Shown here piece after piece: positions 5,166-13,311 of a DNA stretch of 34,017 nt. The position numbers and the translations under genes are program-made. The DNA comes from a virus: the IMG/VR virus record IMGVR_UViG_3300009506_000136, positions 1-34,017 of that record. One strand, given 5' to 3'. Below the pieces are notes generated by a model, which was not told where the DNA came from, searched no databases, and saw only the letters and a program-made list of their open reading frames with translations. Within the stretch, counting starts at the first letter, position 1; each line of letters begins with the position of its first letter.

Positions 5166-5916
5166 TAGAACACAAATATGGTCTTGTGGCGGCGGCGTCC
5201 AATCCACAGCTATTGCGGCGCTTATTTGTCTTGGTGAATTAAAGCCAGATTTGGCTGTTATTTCTGACACAGAAAGAGAAGGATCGGCTACATGGGCCTA
5301 TTTGGATAACTATATTATTCCATCATTACAAAAAGTTAATATTATTCTACATAGAATAAAAAAAAGCGATTATGCCACAGTTGATTTATTTGGCGGAAAG
5401 GAAAAACAAGATTTATTAATCCCTGTTCATTTTGTTACCGATGGAAAACCAGGAAAATTACCAATATTTTGCAGTAATGAATGGAAAACACGAGTAATTC
5501 ACAGGTGGGCATCAGATCAAGGCGTTAAAAAGGCCGATATATGGATCGGATTTACAATTGACGAATTAAAAAGAGTAAAAACGCCAATAGGAAAATGGCA
5601 GCACAAATTCCCATTAATTGAAAAAAGAATGACACGCGGCGATTGCATAGCTCTTGCCGATAGAATGGGTTGGCCAGAACCTCCTAGATCATCATGCTGG
5701 ATGTGCCCAAATAGAACACATACTGATTGGAGGTGGCTAAAAGAAAATTCGCCAGCGGATTTTATTAAGGCTATAGAATTTGAGAAAGAAATACGGAAAC
5801 ATGATCCTGATTTTTATTTAACAGATAAAATGACCACATTAGATAATGCTGATTTATCTAAAGAGGATGATCTTTTTGATACTGGAAAATGTGACTCTGG
5901 AATGTGTTTTGTATGA
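5155..5916 (+). CDS. PAPS-reductase/DndC-like ATP-pyrophosphatase-fold enzyme
   Basis: A 253-residue protein of the phosphoadenosine-phosphosulfate reductase superfamily. The nucleotide-binding PP motif is SCGGGVQST (10-18), followed by DLAVISDTEREGS. Further conserved patches are FCSNEWKTRVI (Cys106), GFTIDELKR and RSSCWMCPNRTHTDWRWLK (Cys181, Cys184), and the C-terminus carries C-x4-C. Four or more cysteines could hold an iron-sulfur cluster, as in DndC. Phage members are common, but their substrate is unknown; sulfur metabolism or nucleic-acid thiolation are the usual guesses. I chose the inner ATG, which has GGAG before it. The gene is clearly more AT-rich than its neighbours, suggesting a recent cargo insertion. 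Confidence 0.8.
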   Translation: MENDRTQIWSCGGGVQSTAIAALICLGELKPDLAVISDTEREGSATWAYLDNYIIPSLQKVNIILHRIKKSDYATVDLFGGKEKQDLLIPVHFVTDGKPGKLPIFCSNEWKTRVIHRWASDQGVKKADIWIGFTIDELKRVKTPIGKWQHKFPLIEKRMTRGDCIALADRMGWPEPPRSSCWMCPNRTHTDWRWLKENSPADFIKAIEFEKEIRKHDPDFYLTDKMTTLDNADLSKEDDLFDTGKCDSGMCFV

Positions 5917-6362
5917 AGCAGCGCACAGCAACAAATCAGGCACAGCTTGACGAAATAGCCGATAAGATACGCGGCCTGGGCGAATATCTGCCTTTAGTTA
6001 TCACGGTAACAGAGGGCACTAAAATCAGATCGACCGGGCAAAATGCCCGCTATTGGGCTGAAATTACCTATTTCATGGAACAGATTGCAGAGGCCGTTAG
6101 CAAGGTTTCCGAATATACTGGCTTCACGGAATTAGAAGTAAAACGGCTATTGGCGGCAGACTTGCCAGTAGAACAGGCCGTTATTTTATTTGCCCGCATT
6201 CCTGAAGCGGTACATGATCAACTCAAACAGATATGCGGCATTCCGACCAGTACGCGACTCGGCACCAAGGCATTTATGAAATTTGAGGATCGCATGGCGG
6301 CGGTCATGGCGGAAATATTAGGAAATGTTAATAATCTAACTATGCTGGCGGTATCAAAATGA
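5913..6362 (+). CDS. ninB: NinB-like recombination protein
   Basis: A 149-residue protein close to the length of lambda NinB (Orf, 146 aa), which helps load annealing proteins on single-stranded DNA in place of host RecFOR. Visible family features are LPLVITVTEGTKIRSTGQNARYW near residues 29-50 and the C-terminal STRLGTKAFMKFEDRMAAVMAEI block. The ATG used overlaps the upstream stop as ATGA. Together with Erf, VRR-NUC and Ref-like proteins it forms the phage recombination set. Confidence 0.8.
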   Translation: MKQRTATNQAQLDEIADKIRGLGEYLPLVITVTEGTKIRSTGQNARYWAEITYFMEQIAEAVSKVSEYTGFTELEVKRLLAADLPVEQAVILFARIPEAVHDQLKQICGIPTSTRLGTKAFMKFEDRMAAVMAEILGNVNNLTMLAVSK

Positions 6363-6646
6363 AAGGCCGGACACCAAATAAAGAGGAAAAGGCATGGCTC
6401 GATGCAATCTGTCAGATTGGATGTTGTGTTTGCCGGAATGAATTTCAGCTATTCTCGCCGGCCTGTCCTCATCATATAGACGGCAAAACCAAGCTAGGCG
6501 CCCATTTCCTCACGATTCCATTATGCGGCCAGCATCACCAGACAGGCGGCCCTGGCGTGGCTTTTCATGCTACTGGGAAGAAAGTTTGGGAGGCTAAATT
6601 ATTAGAGCAATGTAAAAAATTAATAAATGGTGAATTAAATGACTGA
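6359..6646 (+). CDS. Ref-like HNH nuclease
   Basis: A 95-residue protein with CCVCRNEF, PHHIDGKTKLGAH and PLCGQHHQTGGPGVAFH, a cysteine-supported HNH core like that of P1 Ref and the related phage DUF968 group. P1 Ref is a RecA-dependent nuclease that cuts within a displacement loop. The Cys pair and His cluster here would bind metal ions. It is coupled to ninB by ATGA. It lacks the long basic N-terminus of P1 Ref, so it is a minimal version. Confidence 0.8.
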   Translation: MKGRTPNKEEKAWLDAICQIGCCVCRNEFQLFSPACPHHIDGKTKLGAHFLTIPLCGQHHQTGGPGVAFHATGKKVWEAKLLEQCKKLINGELND

Positions 6647-6773
6647 TCCGTTTTGGCTTACTATGTCAATAATAACATTAATATTTTCTGTTTTTCTTAT
6701 GTTTATGCCTGTTTGGGTGGTTTCAATTGTTACAATATGGATATCATGGGAATATTGGAAAATAGCAACATGA
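6639..6773 (+). CDS. Single-span membrane microprotein, 44 aa
   Basis: A frame rich in Ile, Phe, Val and Trp (MTDPFWLTMSIITLIFSVFL at the start), one long hydrophobic segment and a short polar tail. Its ATG overlaps the end of the Ref-like gene by 8 bp. It probably sits in the inner membrane. Function unknown. Confidence 0.55.
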   Translation: MTDPFWLTMSIITLIFSVFLMFMPVWVVSIVTIWISWEYWKIAT

Positions 6774-6855
6774 TATAATCACTAATATTCTAATATTGCA
6801 TTTTGCACGATTTACGCTATATTCACACTAAAGTATTAGCCAAATGGTGGCCGAT

Positions 6856-7050
6856 ATGTGTGAAAAATACGAAGAATACAAAACCCTGACCAAACAGGCC
6901 ATGGCCGCTAAAATGCGCGGCGAACATGATTATTCCCTGGAATTGCTGCAGGCGCGTGAATTACCGGATGCTGTCAGTTTGGGTGCCTTTGGATTTATCA
7001 AAGGATCGCATGGTTCCGATCCCAAGCATGCCGGTAATCATGGCGAATAG
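6856..7050 (+). CDS. Possible small protein overlapping the holin gene antisense
   Basis: A 64-residue frame (MCEKYEEYKTLTKQAMAAKM at its start) whose first 40 residues look like ordinary helical coding sequence, while the last third lies antisense to the holin C-terminus and may be a read-through tail. A start 12 bp further upstream is also possible. A weak promoter (TTGCAT, 16 bp, TATATT) lies at about 6798-6825. No terminator separates the two converging operons. Family unknown; moderate doubt that it is real. Confidence 0.4.
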   Translation: MCEKYEEYKTLTKQAMAAKMRGEHDYSLELLQARELPDAVSLGAFGFIKGSHGSDPKHAGNHGE

Positions 7051-7419
7051 CGCCCCTGTCTCAAGGATAGGTGGCGGCTCAATGCCTGTCGGTAGCTTAC
7101 CCATGGCCTCAGCCGCTTTCCAGCCCCACATCAGCATAGGATAGGCCACAAACTGCCAAGCCAGAGCAACGCCACCAACCCATCCGATAAAAGGGCGCCA
7201 GCCAGCGACGAAAATGGATTTATGCTGAGCCTCAGCCTTATTGACCTCCAATTGACCAAGCATCAATTGAACATGGGCATTAAGCTGTGCCAGATCGCCT
7301 TTTTGGCGCAATTCTTCCAGTTTCCTGACTTCCTCAGCCCGGCGAATCGGATCGGGCCAAATACGTTCAATGGCTGTTTTTCCAAGATCGAAGGCGGCAC
7401 TAATAGGATCAAAGGCCAT
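6961..7419 (-). CDS. Holin, 3-TM type
   Basis: A 152-residue protein of the gene-transfer-agent/3TM holin family: N-terminal MAFDPISAAFDLGKTAIERIWPDP, a charged coiled stretch (EEVRKLEELRQKGDLAQLNAHVQLMLGQLEVNKAEA), then hydrophobic segments (FIGWVGGVALAWQFVAYPMLMW and LETGALFAMITGMLGIGTMR). Holins of this family open the inner membrane so the endolysin can reach the wall. The start has GGAG and overlaps the upstream stop (TGATG). It is the last gene of the leftward late operon. Confidence 0.85.
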   Translation of the reverse strand: MAFDPISAAFDLGKTAIERIWPDPIRRAEEVRKLEELRQKGDLAQLNAHVQLMLGQLEVNKAEAQHKSIFVAGWRPFIGWVGGVALAWQFVAYPMLMWGWKAAEAMGKLPTGIEPPPILETGALFAMITGMLGIGTMRSFDKSKGTQTDSIR

Positions 7420-7724
7420 CAGTGAAACTCCTTTATGTGGTCTGCCATAATTGCCCGGCATTCATCGGCGCAACGATTAATATAAATCGTTTTTTCAATC
7501 GGTTTTTCGGCCGGCTTTGCTGGTTTTATATCCATTTTCTGATAGACAAGTGTGGCGTAGCTTTCGCCAACAACTTTCAAATCCTTGTTTTTTTTCTGAA
7601 TATCAAAAGCCTGACTAACGTTCGTACCTGCGCTGATTAAAAAACTGACAGCCGCAATAATCAGCCCTTTATTATCAAGCGCCAACTTCACCCAATCATA
7701 TTTATCGTGTTTAGAATCGCCCAT
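7419..7724 (-). CDS. Membrane-anchored lysis-cassette protein, 101 aa
   Basis: One N-terminal transmembrane segment (GLIIAAVSFLISAGTNVSQAF, about residues 19-39), then a polar, Lys/Pro-rich stretch (KPAKPAEKPIEK) and a C-terminus with two cysteines. Position between the holin and the endolysin and the single anchor suggest an inner-membrane spanin or a second holin-like factor. No Rz-type coiled coil is clear, so the call stays open. Confidence 0.6.
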   Translation of the reverse strand: MGDSKHDKYDWVKLALDNKGLIIAAVSFLISAGTNVSQAFDIQKKNKDLKVVGESYATLVYQKMDIKPAKPAEKPIEKTIYINRCADECRAIMADHIKEFH

Positions 7725-8103
7725 TGATTCCTATCCCGTAGGCAGTTGAATCAGATTCGTGACTGATTGACCCGTTAATCACGGCCCGATCAATGCGCTT
7801 ACCAAGGCCAAAAGATAACGCCTCGCAACCCTCCCCGTTTTTGTCCACATAAGCCGCACCGGCCGCCCATTGCCAGCTATGCGTACCGAAATCAAACTGA
7901 TGTTGTGCGGCGGCTACCCCCAATGCTGAACCGTCACAGCCTGTTTTTTCTGTGGTCGTATTGGCTGTTGTATAGGTGTAGGGTTCGATCGGAAGATAGG
8001 CATGATCATGGTGCGGGTTTTCTGCCCTGGCACTGGCAATCACTAATAGGCCGCCAACACATAACCCAACAATAAAAGCCGCAATATTTTTGATTATTCT
8101 CAT
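7711..8103 (-). CDS. Exported protein with YadA-anchor-like C-terminus
   Basis: A 130-residue protein with a signal peptide or anchor (residues 1-27, ending in SARA) and a C-terminal region, ALGVAAAQHQFDF through LSFGLGKRIDRAVINGSI to GIGINGRF. This resembles the last strands of outer-membrane adhesin anchors, ending with the aromatic residue expected for BAM recognition. It may reach the outer membrane and act in lysis or cell-surface change. The start overlaps the amidase stop (ATGA); the frame extends three residues further upstream. Confidence 0.6.
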   Translation of the reverse strand: MRIIKNIAAFIVGLCVGGLLVIASARAENPHHDHAYLPIEPYTYTTANTTTEKTGCDGSALGVAAAQHQFDFGTHSWQWAAGAAYVDKNGEGCEALSFGLGKRIDRAVINGSISHESDSTAYGIGINGRF

Positions 8104-8603
8104 AAACCGCAATCCTTTTTAAATTGTTCCCATGGGAATCCGTCACCTGGATCTTTTTTACGTGTCGGATCTAAATCACTGTGCCGATCTATTTTCTCAA
8201 TCTGGAAATGATTGGCCCATTGCTTAACCTGATCCACCCCTTTTTGATACTGCTCAGCCGACAAATAAGGGCGCTTGATTGCTTCAAGAAAAGAACCATA
8301 GTCATGCAATCCCGGCACCAGAAATTCATAGCCCAAGCTGCCCGTATTATGCCCCCTGGCGTGCCAAGCTATTTCGTTGTCATAGCGGCACCGGATATTC
8401 ACCCCGGATGGCGTACCTAAAATGTGAGCAGACAAGCCAGATACATCCAAAAACTCAAAAGCATGATAATCGCCAGCAGGAATATTAAGCGCAACAGACG
8501 CAGCCTGATCGATATGGATATATTCAGCCATGGAATGAATTACAATAGATGAAGGCACATTATGTAATGCGCCATGCTCTAAATGTTTCAACACATCATT
8601 CAA
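8100..8603 (-). CDS. Endolysin: N-acetylmuramoyl-L-alanine amidase
   Basis: A 167-residue Amidase_2/AmpD-type zinc amidase that cuts the bond between muramic acid and L-alanine in peptidoglycan. Likely zinc ligands are His23 (in SSIVIHSMAEYI), His141 (DRHSDLDPTRKKDPG) and Asp151. The spacing of 10 between the last two matches AmpD. The AWHARGHN-x-x-SLGYEF block (79-94) is also typical. There is no signal peptide, so it needs the holin for release. It is coupled by ATGA to genes on both sides. Confidence 0.92.
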   Translation of the reverse strand: MNDVLKHLEHGALHNVPSSIVIHSMAEYIHIDQAASVALNIPAGDYHAFEFLDVSGLSAHILGTPSGVNIRCRYDNEIAWHARGHNTGSLGYEFLVPGLHDYGSFLEAIKRPYLSAEQYQKGVDQVKQWANHFQIEKIDRHSDLDPTRKKDPGDGFPWEQFKKDCGL

Positions 8604-8959
8604 TGCTGTTTCCCCATATAATCCATTAAAATTTTCATCAATTCATCAATCCGCCGATGGACTGCGCTGATTTTCTCGCCCTGGCTCAATGAGCTTTCAG
8701 AATGCTTCCGTAATTCCTCATAAAGCCGGCGCTGATCTTCCTGAATAGATTGCTGGCACCTCAGCATTTTTGCCTCGATGTCTGAAATAGATTTTTCATG
8801 TGCCGTTTGGTGCACATAATTTTCCATGACCTCATCAAATTTCTGTATCTGTCTTTTACCGACCCATACAAACATGGCTATTATCCCTGCCGCTAAATAT
8901 CCCCAAAAGTCAAAAATAAGATTGAGAATCGAATTAAGTAAATCTGGATTATCATGCAT
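8600..8959 (-). CDS. Membrane-anchored coiled-coil protein, 119 aa
   Basis: A hydrophobic segment near the N-terminus (ILNLIFDFWGYLAAGIIAMFVWVG, about 11-34) is followed by about 80 residues of heptad-like helix (KFDEVMENYVHQTAHEKSISDIEAKMLRCQQ to IDELMKILMDYM). Such N-in anchor plus coiled coil proteins are common in phage lysis cassettes and could be a spanin-like or holin-accessory factor. Coupled to the amidase by ATGA. Confidence 0.6.
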   Translation of the reverse strand: MHDNPDLLNSILNLIFDFWGYLAAGIIAMFVWVGKRQIQKFDEVMENYVHQTAHEKSISDIEAKMLRCQQSIQEDQRRLYEELRKHSESSLSQGEKISAVHRRIDELMKILMDYMGKQH

Positions 8960-8984
8960 TTTTTCATAGTCTTATAGTTATTGC

Positions 8985-10274
8985 TTATTCCATATATGCA
9001 GCCATTTGCCAAACATAACCAAAAGAACCTCCGTTACGATAGGCTTCAATAGTAAATTCTGTCCATCCAGATGCGCCGCTAATATCGATTGTTTCTATTT
9101 CTGTATCCCAACCAGTCGCAGTTGATGTTGTGGTTGTTCCGGTTGCTGGCCCTGTTAATCTGGCATATATTGTCCCATCCGTGCTCAAATGAAATCGATA
9201 ATTAAGCGTTGTTGCTTCTGGAGGAATATATAAATAAAATGTTTCTTCTGCTGAAAAAGATCCAGTCCCTACGTTATTAGTAGCGGTATAATTTGACCAT
9301 AAATATTGAAAAAGCCCCGGATAATTTGCAATTATATTTGCCCAATCAATTGCGGCACTTTGTATTAATCCGCCTGCTTGCGTTATCTCAGGATTAAGCA
9401 GCACCATATTTGTGCCGTTATAGAGAAAATAATGCACAAATCCATTTTTTAATGCGCCAGCATGAGGATCATTGCCATCAAATAGCTTGATATTTTTTGT
9501 ACCAAGGCCACTGATATTAATGGTTGACGCGCCAGTATTATCCGCTTGAATCTGACAGCTATAAACACGGCCAGAAACATAAGCAGTTTCTTTCAAGTCA
9601 ACCGTATAAGCATCCGCCGCACCGCCACAGGTAGCCGGCAAAGTAATGACATTTTCAAGCGTTGGAATATTGGCCGGGATAGCATTATTTTCAGACGATA
9701 ATAGGCTGTAGGAAACCGCAGACAAACCACTATCCAGGGAACTGGTATCATTGCGTACCGTGACAGTGGTTAATGTGGTATAGGCAACAGCCGTAATTGT
9801 GCCGTAAACGGTTCCGCCTGAATTGGTTGTTTTAACCCTGCGACCAACATGAAAGGTTGAGGATTGATCACCAACTAAAGTAAAAGAGGTAGCATTCACA
9901 TAGGTCGGCGTTGGGCCTTCAACCCATTCAGACGCACCACCCGATCCGACTGTATCATTAATGCCTTCAATGTTATCCCAAGAGGCAATGGCAGAAGCAG
10001 GTGGATCGGTATCATCGGAAGGAGCTAAAACCAGCTTGATCGCTGTTCCGTCAGGCTGCCAGATAGCTTGTGCTGAACCGCCGGAATCAGCCGGCTCGCC
10101 CTTACTGTTCAGGATAATCGGATTCGTGTGATTCGATGATCCGGCTTCGTCCTTTGTTACCGTCTGCTTTGTGCTGGTGCCTTCCAGATAGGTGAATAAT
10201 TTAGCGCCTGAATACGGATCGCCATTAGCATCCAGAAACTGGCGGCCTGAAAATGGGTTGAGTTTTTGTGTCAT
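8985..10274 (-). CDS. Tail fibre/spike protein
   Basis: A 429-residue protein. Residues 1-90 (KLNPFSGRQFLDANGDPYSGAKLFTYLEGT and onwards to IWQPDGTAIKLVLAP) form the short virion-binding head domain found on many podovirus fibres. A Thr/Ser/Gly-rich middle and a beta-rich C-terminus (FSAEETFYLYIPPEATTLNYRFHLS, then WTEFTIEAYRNGGSFGYVWQM) follow. It should recognise the cell surface. No depolymerase catalytic pattern or chaperone domain is evident. It follows the ejection-protein genes, the usual place for P22-type tail genes. The start directly follows the upstream stop (TAAATG). Confidence 0.8.
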   Translation of the reverse strand: MTQKLNPFSGRQFLDANGDPYSGAKLFTYLEGTSTKQTVTKDEAGSSNHTNPIILNSKGEPADSGGSAQAIWQPDGTAIKLVLAPSDDTDPPASAIASWDNIEGINDTVGSGGASEWVEGPTPTYVNATSFTLVGDQSSTFHVGRRVKTTNSGGTVYGTITAVAYTTLTTVTVRNDTSSLDSGLSAVSYSLLSSENNAIPANIPTLENVITLPATCGGAADAYTVDLKETAYVSGRVYSCQIQADNTGASTINISGLGTKNIKLFDGNDPHAGALKNGFVHYFLYNGTNMVLLNPEITQAGGLIQSAAIDWANIIANYPGLFQYLWSNYTATNNVGTGSFSAEETFYLYIPPEATTLNYRFHLSTDGTIYARLTGPATGTTTTSTATGWDTEIETIDISGASGWTEFTIEAYRNGGSFGYVWQMAAYME

Positions 10275-12200
10275 TTATTTTTGCCTTTTCAATAATGCGT
10301 CCAGAGATTCAAATGCGTTAAAGTCATTAATCCCTCTGGCTTTTTCTGCAGCCTTGCCCGCCACTTCAGCACCTTTTTCCCACATTGACCGCGTTGGCCC
10401 TTCACGCACAGCGCGCGCCGTGGCTTGCTCAACCTGACCGGCCAATGAAGTTTTTGCCACAGCCCCAAATCGTCGATCCAACTCATTAGCAAACATGTTC
10501 AAATCATAGAGGTTATCATTGAAATTGCCGCCCAAGTCTTTAACCGTGTTGTCGATAGCTTCAAGCGCATTTTCTAGCTTTTGCCGGCTGGCGTAGTTGC
10601 TTGTCAGGGTGCGTAATCGCGTACCCAGGGCCGCATCTGACCGCGCCCCGAATATATCAATCGTGCCAACCGCATCATCCAGCTGGCCAAAAGCATCTAG
10701 GGATTTTGCCAGCGTATCATTGACTGCCGCATAATCTTTATCCACAGCCCGGATCGATTGGTTCAGCTCGGATCGCATCCGTTTTAAGACATTGCGCCCG
10801 GCATCGGTCAGCCCTTCAGATGATTTCTTGTTAAAATCAATCAGTTCATCAAGCTGGCGTTTCAAGTTATGCGCCCGCAAGGCATCCGGTTTACCGCCTT
10901 CCGCCATGAGATCAATCAGATCATTAATCGCCCGATGAGCATTCGGGTTTTTTGAAATCTGCGAACCTTCATAAATAGGCTTTGGTATCCCATTTTGCAT
11001 TTCAACCTGGATATTCAAATTGTCTAATTCTTCCTGCAAGGCGCGATTGACTTGGTTTATATCAATCGCCTTGCCTTTCAGCTTGAGCCGGGCAATTTCG
11101 TTCAGTTTTTTACGTGCAATATCTGCTTTATCCCGGATAAATTTAATCCGTTGCGTCAGGGAATCCCCCACAATATCAGACGGCCTATTTCTGGCGGCAC
11201 TCGCACTTTTCTTGATGGCCCGCATGCGATTGACCATCTGGATCATGCGTGATTTCGTTTCCGGGGTAGAAGTTTTAACCATTTGCACAATGCCAGGTTC
11301 AAAGCCTTGCCGCATGGCTTCTTTTCCCAGTTTATCAATAACCACTTTTTCACCGGATATCCGCAATGGCGCCAACGCATCGGAGCGCCCGCCTGATTTA
11401 ATCTGCTCTCTTAGCGCTTCCTCTGAAAAGTCTTTTGGCAGATTGGCACCCGATCCAAGGCTGGAATCCGCAATTGGCGGGATGCTGGCGCGGGCCTCCG
11501 GCGTCAAATCTTCATATATAAGCCCTTGCTTATCCAGCGCCTTACGTAGTGCCTTGGTAGGCTGTCCGGCTTCGTCAAGCAGCCGCGTTCCCTGGCGAAT
11601 CGAGCGCAGCCCTTTTAATCCAAAAATTTCCATGACAGCCGCCGGAATAGTAGCGCCAATGGTTCCACCAACAGGGCCGGCCGCTTCATAGCCCAGTTCG
11701 CCAAGCCCGGTTTCCATTCCCTTCAATTCTTCGGTTGCATATTGCAATACAGGATTTTCAGCTGCCTGCTGCAAAGCCGCCGCACCAGCGACCGTTCGCG
11801 GCTGATAAGTGCCCGCCTCACGAATATCCGAAATCATTTCTCCTGCCTTCTCTGGGCCAACAACAGGCAAGGAAGCCAATCCAGCGAGACCCGCCACAGG
11901 CTCAATAGCGGCACCAGATAGCGCGGTCGCCTCTGCTTCCAGTTTGCCAGGCTCTAAAATCGCTTTCATGCCTGACCCGCCCAAGGCTTCAAGCAGGGTT
12001 TTCGGGATGCGCAAGCCAGCGCGCGCATATTTTTCAATCAGGGACGGCGATTCAAGCGGCATAGGGGTCGGTTCGGGGATAGGGACGTAATCTGATGGCA
12101 TAGGCTGAATTTCTGGCGTTTCAGCATATTGATTCCATGGCCCGGCCTCTGCTGGCATAGGCTTAGATACAGGCTGCTGATATTTTTCCCATGGCTTCAT
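10275..12200 (-). CDS. Large ejection (internal virion) protein, gp16-like position
   Basis: A 641-residue, largely helical protein. The N-terminus has the repeated short motif PW-x-x-Y (PWEKYQQ, PWNQYAE) and Pro-rich linkers. Residues 85-200 are Ala/Gly-rich and partly hydrophobic (AGLAGLASLPVVGPEKAGEM; GTIGATIPAAVMEIFGLKG), and the rest is long amphipathic helix. Its place as the third of three consecutive genes after a gp7-like protein matches the P22 ejection set (7, 20, 16), whose products pass into the cell with the DNA. The sequence itself is not diagnostic of gp16, so the name is by position. Confidence 0.65.
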   Translation of the reverse strand: MKPWEKYQQPVSKPMPAEAGPWNQYAETPEIQPMPSDYVPIPEPTPMPLESPSLIEKYARAGLRIPKTLLEALGGSGMKAILEPGKLEAEATALSGAAIEPVAGLAGLASLPVVGPEKAGEMISDIREAGTYQPRTVAGAAALQQAAENPVLQYATEELKGMETGLGELGYEAAGPVGGTIGATIPAAVMEIFGLKGLRSIRQGTRLLDEAGQPTKALRKALDKQGLIYEDLTPEARASIPPIADSSLGSGANLPKDFSEEALREQIKSGGRSDALAPLRISGEKVVIDKLGKEAMRQGFEPGIVQMVKTSTPETKSRMIQMVNRMRAIKKSASAARNRPSDIVGDSLTQRIKFIRDKADIARKKLNEIARLKLKGKAIDINQVNRALQEELDNLNIQVEMQNGIPKPIYEGSQISKNPNAHRAINDLIDLMAEGGKPDALRAHNLKRQLDELIDFNKKSSEGLTDAGRNVLKRMRSELNQSIRAVDKDYAAVNDTLAKSLDAFGQLDDAVGTIDIFGARSDAALGTRLRTLTSNYASRQKLENALEAIDNTVKDLGGNFNDNLYDLNMFANELDRRFGAVAKTSLAGQVEQATARAVREGPTRSMWEKGAEVAGKAAEKARGINDFNAFESLDALLKRQK

Positions 12201-13300
12201 TATTGTTTTTTCCAGCTTTTCGGATCGGCAGGATCGCCGCCAATAAATACATAACCATCCTGTATTTCACCGATTTTTGGTGTTTCTTGCTGTGTTCCAC
12301 GTGAAACCTCTGATTGCTGCTGAAACCAGCCAGCAACCGTATTACCTGGCTGACTCAAATAATTGATCTGCTGTTGGAAATAATCGCGCAATTTTTCTTG
12401 AGCATTTTTCTTACGTTTTGCCCAATCGACTAATTGCGGGCCTTTTAATTGAGTTGGTAGCGCCTTTGATAGCGCCAGATCCAATTCGCCTTTTGATAAG
12501 GCGCCAAAAGTCACGGCCCCGATCACATCAAGACCTAATTCTTTTTGCAAGTTTTCCAGTTCTACGGATGATGTGCGGAAACTTGGGAAAAGCCCAACTA
12601 CCGGGCCAGTTACCGCGCCCTCTTGCTCAATCAGTCGCACAACTTCATCCAGATTGTTAATATTCCGGCTGATTTTCGGAATAGTCTCAACTGCAGTTTT
12701 TATCTGGCCTGCGGCTAATGCGCCCAATTTCCCGGCTTTTTCTTCCTCTGCGGCTGCGCCTAATTCCGCCTTGAAAGTCGATAATGGAATTGAAGGAAGC
12801 CCCGGTACGGTGCTAACCAATGTTGGCACGCCTGCAACGTCCTGAATGCTATAGCCTTGACGTTTTACGGTCTGATACTGGCGCTGTTCTTCCGGCGTCA
12901 ATGTCTGATAAAACTGATATTCACGTACTGCAGCGGGCGCCTGTCCTTTTGCCGTCAACATACTTTTTTCGTATGCCATAGCCTCCGGGCCTAACCCTTG
13001 CCGGTACATTTCCTGGATGGCTTCCGGCATCTGACCACCGGGCGCCTGCGCGGCTATGGGTGCTTGTTCCGGATAAGCGGGCAACGGTTCTGCGCCAGGC
13101 TGTAATGGCCCCATAGCAGGCGCTTCCGGCAAGCCAGGGATAGCCTCTACGCCAGGCCGGTAGGCTCGCGCCAGGATGTTCCGCATCAAGTCTTTTTTCT
13201 GCTTTTCTTCCAGTGCTTGCTGTAACAATAAAGCATTACGGCCCTGTTCACCGCCAAATTGCTGGCCGGACATATAGGATTGAAAGATATTATTAGCCAT
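12200..13300 (-). CDS. Ejection protein, gp20-like position
   Basis: A 366-residue protein. The first 40 residues (GGEQGRNALLLQQALEEKQKKDLMRNIL) are helical and Gln/Lys-rich. Residues 48-100 are Pro/Ala/Gly-rich, then helices and a Gly/Pro/Gln C-terminus ending in DPADPKSWKKQ. It lies between the gp7-like and the large ejection protein, and shares the QxxxGxxQGxxAL-type start seen in many internal virion proteins. Assigned to DNA ejection by context. Its stop overlaps the next ATG (TAATG). Confidence 0.6.
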   Translation of the reverse strand: MANNIFQSYMSGQQFGGEQGRNALLLQQALEEKQKKDLMRNILARAYRPGVEAIPGLPEAPAMGPLQPGAEPLPAYPEQAPIAAQAPGGQMPEAIQEMYRQGLGPEAMAYEKSMLTAKGQAPAAVREYQFYQTLTPEEQRQYQTVKRQGYSIQDVAGVPTLVSTVPGLPSIPLSTFKAELGAAAEEEKAGKLGALAAGQIKTAVETIPKISRNINNLDEVVRLIEQEGAVTGPVVGLFPSFRTSSVELENLQKELGLDVIGAVTFGALSKGELDLALSKALPTQLKGPQLVDWAKRKKNAQEKLRDYFQQQINYLSQPGNTVAGWFQQQSEVSRGTQQETPKIGEIQDGYVFIGGDPADPKSWKKQ

Positions 13301-13311
13301 TGATAATACTC

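Noticed and set aside
11020-11691. Long plus-strand open frame (223 codons)
   Set aside because: It lies wholly antisense to the large ejection protein, is Ser/Ala/Arg-rich as expected from the mirrored frame, and has no ribosome site or neighbours on that strand.
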